DNA of 64,000 bases from Piliocolobus tephrosceles (lineage: Eukaryota; Chordata; Mammalia; Primates; Cercopithecidae), in the NCBI RefSeq assembly GCF_002776525.5, contig NC_045439.1:155872341-155936340 (forward strand), written 5' to 3'. Both the position numbers and the translations under genes were made by a program. The number at the start of each line of letters is the position of its first letter. The first letter of the stretch is position 1. Under the pieces are notes generated by a model. That model was given only the letters and a program-made list of their open reading frames with translations. It was not told where the DNA came from and made no database searches. Below are positions 59,823 through 64,000 of this stretch, in pieces.

Positions 59823-60889
59823 CTGCCCCATGACAGCTGCAGCCCCTCCTCCCAGTTGAGGCCGGGTCCCATCTGCACTTTGGAACCGCACACGGTCTGA
59901 TGTCGTTTGTCTCCTGTCCCTATCACTCGCCCCTCCACTGGCTTTTGACCACATCTGCCCCACCCTGCATCTATCCACACCCCCCACTCTACCTGCCCCT
60001 TTTCCTTCACAGCTGGAATCTGGGAGTGGCCGCCTCGTTGTCTGCACCTCCCCTGCACCTCTCAGCCCCCTCTCTGGCTCCTGCCCCGCCTCTTCTGAAA
60101 CAGCTCTTTGAGGTCACAGCTGACTTCCTTGACACTGTGCCCAGTACACGAGGTCTCCTTGTAGTTGACCTCCTGCTAGCATGGGCGCAGGCGGGCAGGT
60201 CTCCCTTTCTAAGCCCCTTCTTTTCCTGGTATTTAGCAGAGCAGGGCCCAGGGGCTGCATCCTGCCCCCTTGCCCATGACCTTCCCTTGCAGACTTACCC
60301 GTGCCTGCAGCTTCACTTGGCACCTACAGATGGTTCACTCCCAAATCTGTTTTCTAACCAGGACTCCTGAGTCCAGCCACCTACTGAGCATCCAGGCTCC
60401 TGCCAGTAAACTTGCCTGGAGTCCCCAACCCAAGCTCAGTCCTCTTCCAGGCACCCCTTCTCAGTGAGGGGCAGGTCTGTCCATCGAGCTGTGCAACCAC
60501 TGTCTAGCCTCCTCATCCTCTCTCAGACTCCAGTCCAACTTCCCGTCCTGTTGATGGACCCCTAAATCCCCATCTGTTGCTGTTTCTCCATCTCCATCGT
60601 CACCCTGGTCCACACGATCATTGCCACTCACGTGCCGGGATGGTGACAGTAGCCTCTCAGCTGCTCTCCCTTCTGCCTCTCTGCTGCCTGCCCCTCTGCC
60701 ACAGTTCATTTCTAAAGGAGTGGTTGGGCCCCTTCCCTGATGGATACCCTGGAGTGACAGTCCTTACGGCCTGTCACCCGCGGCCCCAGGGTCCTCACAT
60801 CTGGCCAGCGCGTCCCCCCTACCCTTGACTTGTCTCAGCGGCTGGCCCACCCCCTGGGCTTCCAGTCCAGACATCCTATAGCTCTTCTA

Positions 60890-61260
60890 AGGTGCCATTG
60901 TCTCTGCACCCTAGGACCTTTGACCTGCTCCCGCCTCAGCCTGGAAAGCTTTCTCCTCCTTTTACCTATGGCTTGTTGATTCCTTCTCCTCCAGACCGCA
61001 GCTTAAATGGCAGCCACCCCCAAATTCCTCACCAGAGCAGGCTCCCCTGGGCCTTCCTTCCCAGGGCCATAGCCTTCCTTCCCAGCATTCACCACAGCCC
61101 ATCCTGATGCATTTGTTCTGTGGCTGTGGGACTGCTGTCAGCCTCACTGTGTAGCCTGTGAGCTCCATGTTTCTGTCTTGACACCAGTCTTCACACAGTG
61201 GGTTCAGAAATGCTGAGTCCCTGAACTCATGACAATGAACTTGGGTGCATTCATGCAACC
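60890..61260 (+). repeat. Possible L2 3' remnant
   Basis: The order of cctcagcctggaaagctttc, ccgcagcttaaatggcagcc, ttcaccacagcccatcctga-like and gcctgtgagctccatgtttc follows the L2 3' end. It is strongly diverged. Confidence 0.45.
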
Positions 61261-61311
61261 CACTTAGATGGTCCTTATTTGTAAAATGGGGACCCTGAGA
61301 TCGCTTCATGG

Positions 61312-61409
61312 GGTGGTTGAGGACCGGGTGGAACTGTACCATTGTTGCACAGAGGNNNNNNNNNNGGTGGTTGAGGACCGGGTGGAACTGTACCATTGTT
61401 GCACAGAGG
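61312..61409. other. 10-N gap flanked by identical 44-mers (likely unmerged overlap)
   Basis: Positions 61312-61355 and 61366-61409 are identical (both start ggtggttgaggaccgggtgg), with 10 N (61356-61365) between them. This is the signature of two contigs whose overlap was not collapsed. Confidence 0.92.
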
Positions 61410-63026
61410 TCTGGTGTGTTGGACGTGAGGGCTGCACTCCAAGACTCCCTGCCTTTGCAGAGAGCAGCGGGCCTTGTGGATGCACCCCCACACCTCCACG
61501 TACACCTGTGATCCAGCTCCACTCAGCCATCCCCTCCCAGACCCCCAGGAGATGCAGAGACAAGTCTTGGAGCTAATGAGACCCCCTGGGGCCACACTGG
61601 TGCCTTAGAAGCCTCTGTCCACCACCCATGTTCAGGGTAGTTTTCTCCAAAGGTGGCAGGAGTGGAAACCCTCAGGCTTGAATCTGTGGAACTCCCATCC
61701 CCTTCCCTGTCCAGAGGCCCTGGGGTCTTCCTAAGCCACCGGTGTTTCAAACAGAGGCTGCTTCTGGCAGGGGAGAACCTGGAGCACCTTAGTCTTCTCC
61801 AGACTGTGCAGATACACTGTGCATACGCCTATGTGAGTAAGATACACAGTGTGAAAAGGAGAAATCACTCTCTGGGGAGACAAGATCCTTAAACCTGTAT
61901 CTTTATTTTCTTGTCATTTTGTCTCCCTCTGGTGGTCTCAGCTTAGGGTCAGTGTAAGACTTGAGCAAAATAACAGCAATTTCTACCCAAACATGTAGGG
62001 CTAGCTGCTCTCATTTTCTAGCGAAGCTGTTGGATTTGGGTTCTGCGTTTCCTGCGGAAGTCGAGAGCCGTGCCTGTGAATGTGATATACTCCCTGCACC
62101 GTGCCGCCCCCATTGGACTCTTCTCTGGGTCTGGGTTCTCCTCCCATGATGCTTGTGAGTGGGAGGCAGGAGGCTGAGGCCACCGTGGGCTCGACTGTTT
62201 CCCACTGAACAGAAGAGCGAGGCAGGCGTGGAAGGCCCCCATGCAGAGGTGGGTGGTGGCTGGAGTTGCAGCAAGGCCCTTGAGTGCTTCCCTGGCCTCG
62301 TCCTGGAAGCAGGCATCCTGGGTGCCAGTGGTGCCCCCCTGCCTGGGATAGGGTACCCTTCACCCTCAGGAGCCTGTGCCCAGATGGGCCCCAGAGCTAG
62401 TGATGCTCACTTCAGGGGGAGACGAGGCCAGACTTTCCTAAATCTACTCAGGGACATGGGTGGACACGGAAATGTGAGCCTTAGAAGGGTCTGGTGCACT
62501 GACCAGGGCCACCCTGGGGGCTGGCGAGGCAGAAGCCAGGGGGCAGTGCCTGGGAAGGTAGGAGTCAGATTCCAAAGGGAAGGCTGGCTTCAGGGCCTGG
62601 GGCCAACAGGGTGCCAGGCAGCCCCCGCCACAGAGAGGACATAACGACACTTGCCCAAGGCCCTGGTCACCTGCTGGGGCTGTGAGGCTGGGGTACCTGG
62701 GGCGCCTGGAAGAACCAGAGCTTTCCTGCAGAACAAAGTGACGCCACCTTGTGGTCAGTGAGAGCCACTGCATTGGGCGCTGCTGGGAGACTTGGGCTTC
62801 ACTGGGGGTGCCTGTTGAGCCACGCTCACTGGGGATGGCAAGGTGGCGTGAGGTAGTAGAAACAGGCCTACCTCAGGCGCCGAGAGCCTTCCCAGCCCCA
62901 CAGCCGGATGCCATAAAAGGGAGCACAGGGGATGTGTGGCGAGCCTGTGGCAGCCAAGGCTGTCCTATGTGCTGGCCGAGCCCCCCAGCCAGGCAGCCGT
63001 GCATACTTCACCCTGAAGAAGCCCCA

Positions 63027-63041
63027 GGGGGGGGGGGGGGG
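63027..63041 (+). repeat. G15 homopolymer
   Basis: Fifteen consecutive G. It may form a quadruplex and its length may be a sequencing error. Confidence 0.9.
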
Positions 63042-64000
63042 TGCTACGTTGGGATAGATGGTCCTGTTCCCTCTGTGGGGCTGCCTCTGATGCCCCTGGT
63101 GACAGGCCCCAGTGTACCCTCCGAGGGACAGGTGGGCAGGGGTTCCTCCCCTGGTGCCACCCCTGAATCCTGCAGTCCCCCCACATTGGTGCCTGCAGCC
63201 CTGCCCAGCTGGAAGGAGGTTTATCGGCTCCAGAGCAAGGGGTGACTGGAGGATATTTAAAAGCCGTGGGAGGACCCCATTGACAGGACTCAGTTAGGTG
63301 CACAGGGGAGGGATAGGGCGGTCCTGTGAGGAGAGACAGCTGGAAACACAGGTGATCCTCTGACCCCAGGGGCACGCAGACCCACTACTGCCCAGGAAAG
63401 CAGGAAGGAGGGCCAAGTGGGCTGAGCACCGAGGCAAAGCTTCCCACGTGGTCTGTCTGGGCAGGCGAGGGAGGGGCAGCCAGGAGTTTGAGGCAGCGGA
63501 GGAGTCTGGAATGGCTCTTGCACGGAGGAAGAGGCTGAGCTTCCCAGAGAGATAGATGAGAGTTGTGAGGGTGTTGGGGGGCATTTGGGGTCAGGAATTT
63601 ACAATATATTTACCATAGCACTCATTTGCCCTCTTGGGCAGCCTTTTCCAGCCCCAGGTCCAGGGAAAGCAGGTTGGAGATTTGCTGAACTCCTGGGGGC
63701 AGATACACAGGACTGGGGTCAGCTGAAGATACTGGGCAGATGTTGTTGAGGTGGTGGGTGGCAGCACCCAAACTGGGCCAGTCGATGATTTTAGCAATGG
63801 AATGGGTTAGAGGTGAGACCAGGGATCAGCTGGCTGAGGGAAGGAAGAGGTTAGGAGGCTGCTGGCAGCGAGGGCTGGGGAAGCGCAGGATGGCTGGGCC
63901 CATGATGCTGGGGGGACTCAGGGTGGGGCCAGCTGGAGCAGGAGGGGAGCCAGGAAGCCAGGGCCAAAATCCCCGACGAAAGGGCTCTGGCCAGGAGGTG

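Larger units (their letters stand above)
48093..64000 (+). other. APBA2: APBA2 intron after the 37-nt exon, continuing past the window
   Basis: The intron opens with GTAAGTGA. I looked for the PTB exon (expected to encode a segment starting near PGPCEPEDL) and did not find it, so the intron is at least 15.9 kb. The stretches 48093-48890, 50305-51539, 51946-52787, 53108-53559, 58353-59225 and 61410-64000 hold nothing I can classify except short MIR-like or simple-sequence pieces. The last 4 kb is GC-rich with chance ORFs. Confidence 0.75.

Noticed and set aside
62159..63245. Two plus-strand ORFs of 161 and 164 codons
   Set aside because: They lie in GC-rich intron, have no recognisable domain or splice context, and are flanked by MIR-like and G-run sequence, so chance ORFs are likely.
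48093..64000. Search for the APBA2 PTB and PDZ exons
   Set aside because: No stretch translates to the expected PTB start or to a PDZ carboxylate-binding loop in any frame. These exons are presumed to be downstream of the window.
1..64000. tRNA, rRNA, snRNA genes, CRISPR arrays, prokaryotic operons or viral genomes
   Set aside because: None was seen. The repeats are dispersed primate retroelements and simple sequence, without the regular spacing or conserved folds these would need.

Overview
The window is primate nuclear DNA, most probably from an Old World monkey. It is dense in Alu and LINE-1. Three Alus (about 28.4-28.7, 34.7-35.0 and 39.5-39.8 kb) carry the 'ccacctcgcccggct' and 'aggcttgagccac' variants that I associate with cercopithecid AluY subfamilies rather than human AluY. 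There is no bacterial, viral or plasmid layout and nothing that looks like an operon, CRISPR array or defence system.

The only gene I can support is APBA2 (amyloid beta precursor protein binding family A member 2; Mint2, X11-like), on the + strand. Three exons are visible: the ATG exon (acceptor at 25651-25652, coding 25693-26643, 317 codons), an 81-nt exon (46921-47001, 27 codons) and a 37-nt exon (48056-48092, 12 codons plus one base). Joined in phase they give residues 1 to about 357: the acidic N-terminus, the Munc18-binding region and the linker before the PTB domain. The PTB and two PDZ exons were not found and should lie beyond 64000. The 5' leader carries two short upstream ORFs, one of which overlaps the start codon.

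The rest is non-coding. Positions 1-25652 are upstream intron with a 5'-truncated L1, an Alu/L1 chimera inside one target-site duplication, an LTR12 (HERV9) U3 fragment with six CCAAT boxes, an ERVL-like LTR, MER/hAT fossils, old L1M pieces and an assembly gap inside an Alu A-tail. The 20.3-kb intron 26644-46920 holds the young monkey-type Alus, an MST LTR, L1M pieces, a minisatellite, a CpG cluster and a diverged 120-bp duplication pair. The 1.05-kb intron 47002-48055 holds one hAT fossil. The last intron, from 48093, holds a decayed C2H2 zinc-finger relic, an odd AACCAGTT-rich stretch, two MIRs, a 2-kb antisense L1M split by two Alus, an MLT1 LTR, an L2 remnant, tandem duplications and a 10-N gap flanked by identical 44-mers.

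I found no new biological system. The points most worth a second look are the uORFs at the APBA2 start, the chimeric retroposon, the zinc-finger relic, the LTR12 CCAAT array, the duplication pair and the two likely assembly artefacts. Repeat family names come from recognition by eye, and edges are accurate to about 5-20 bases unless a target-site duplication fixes them.
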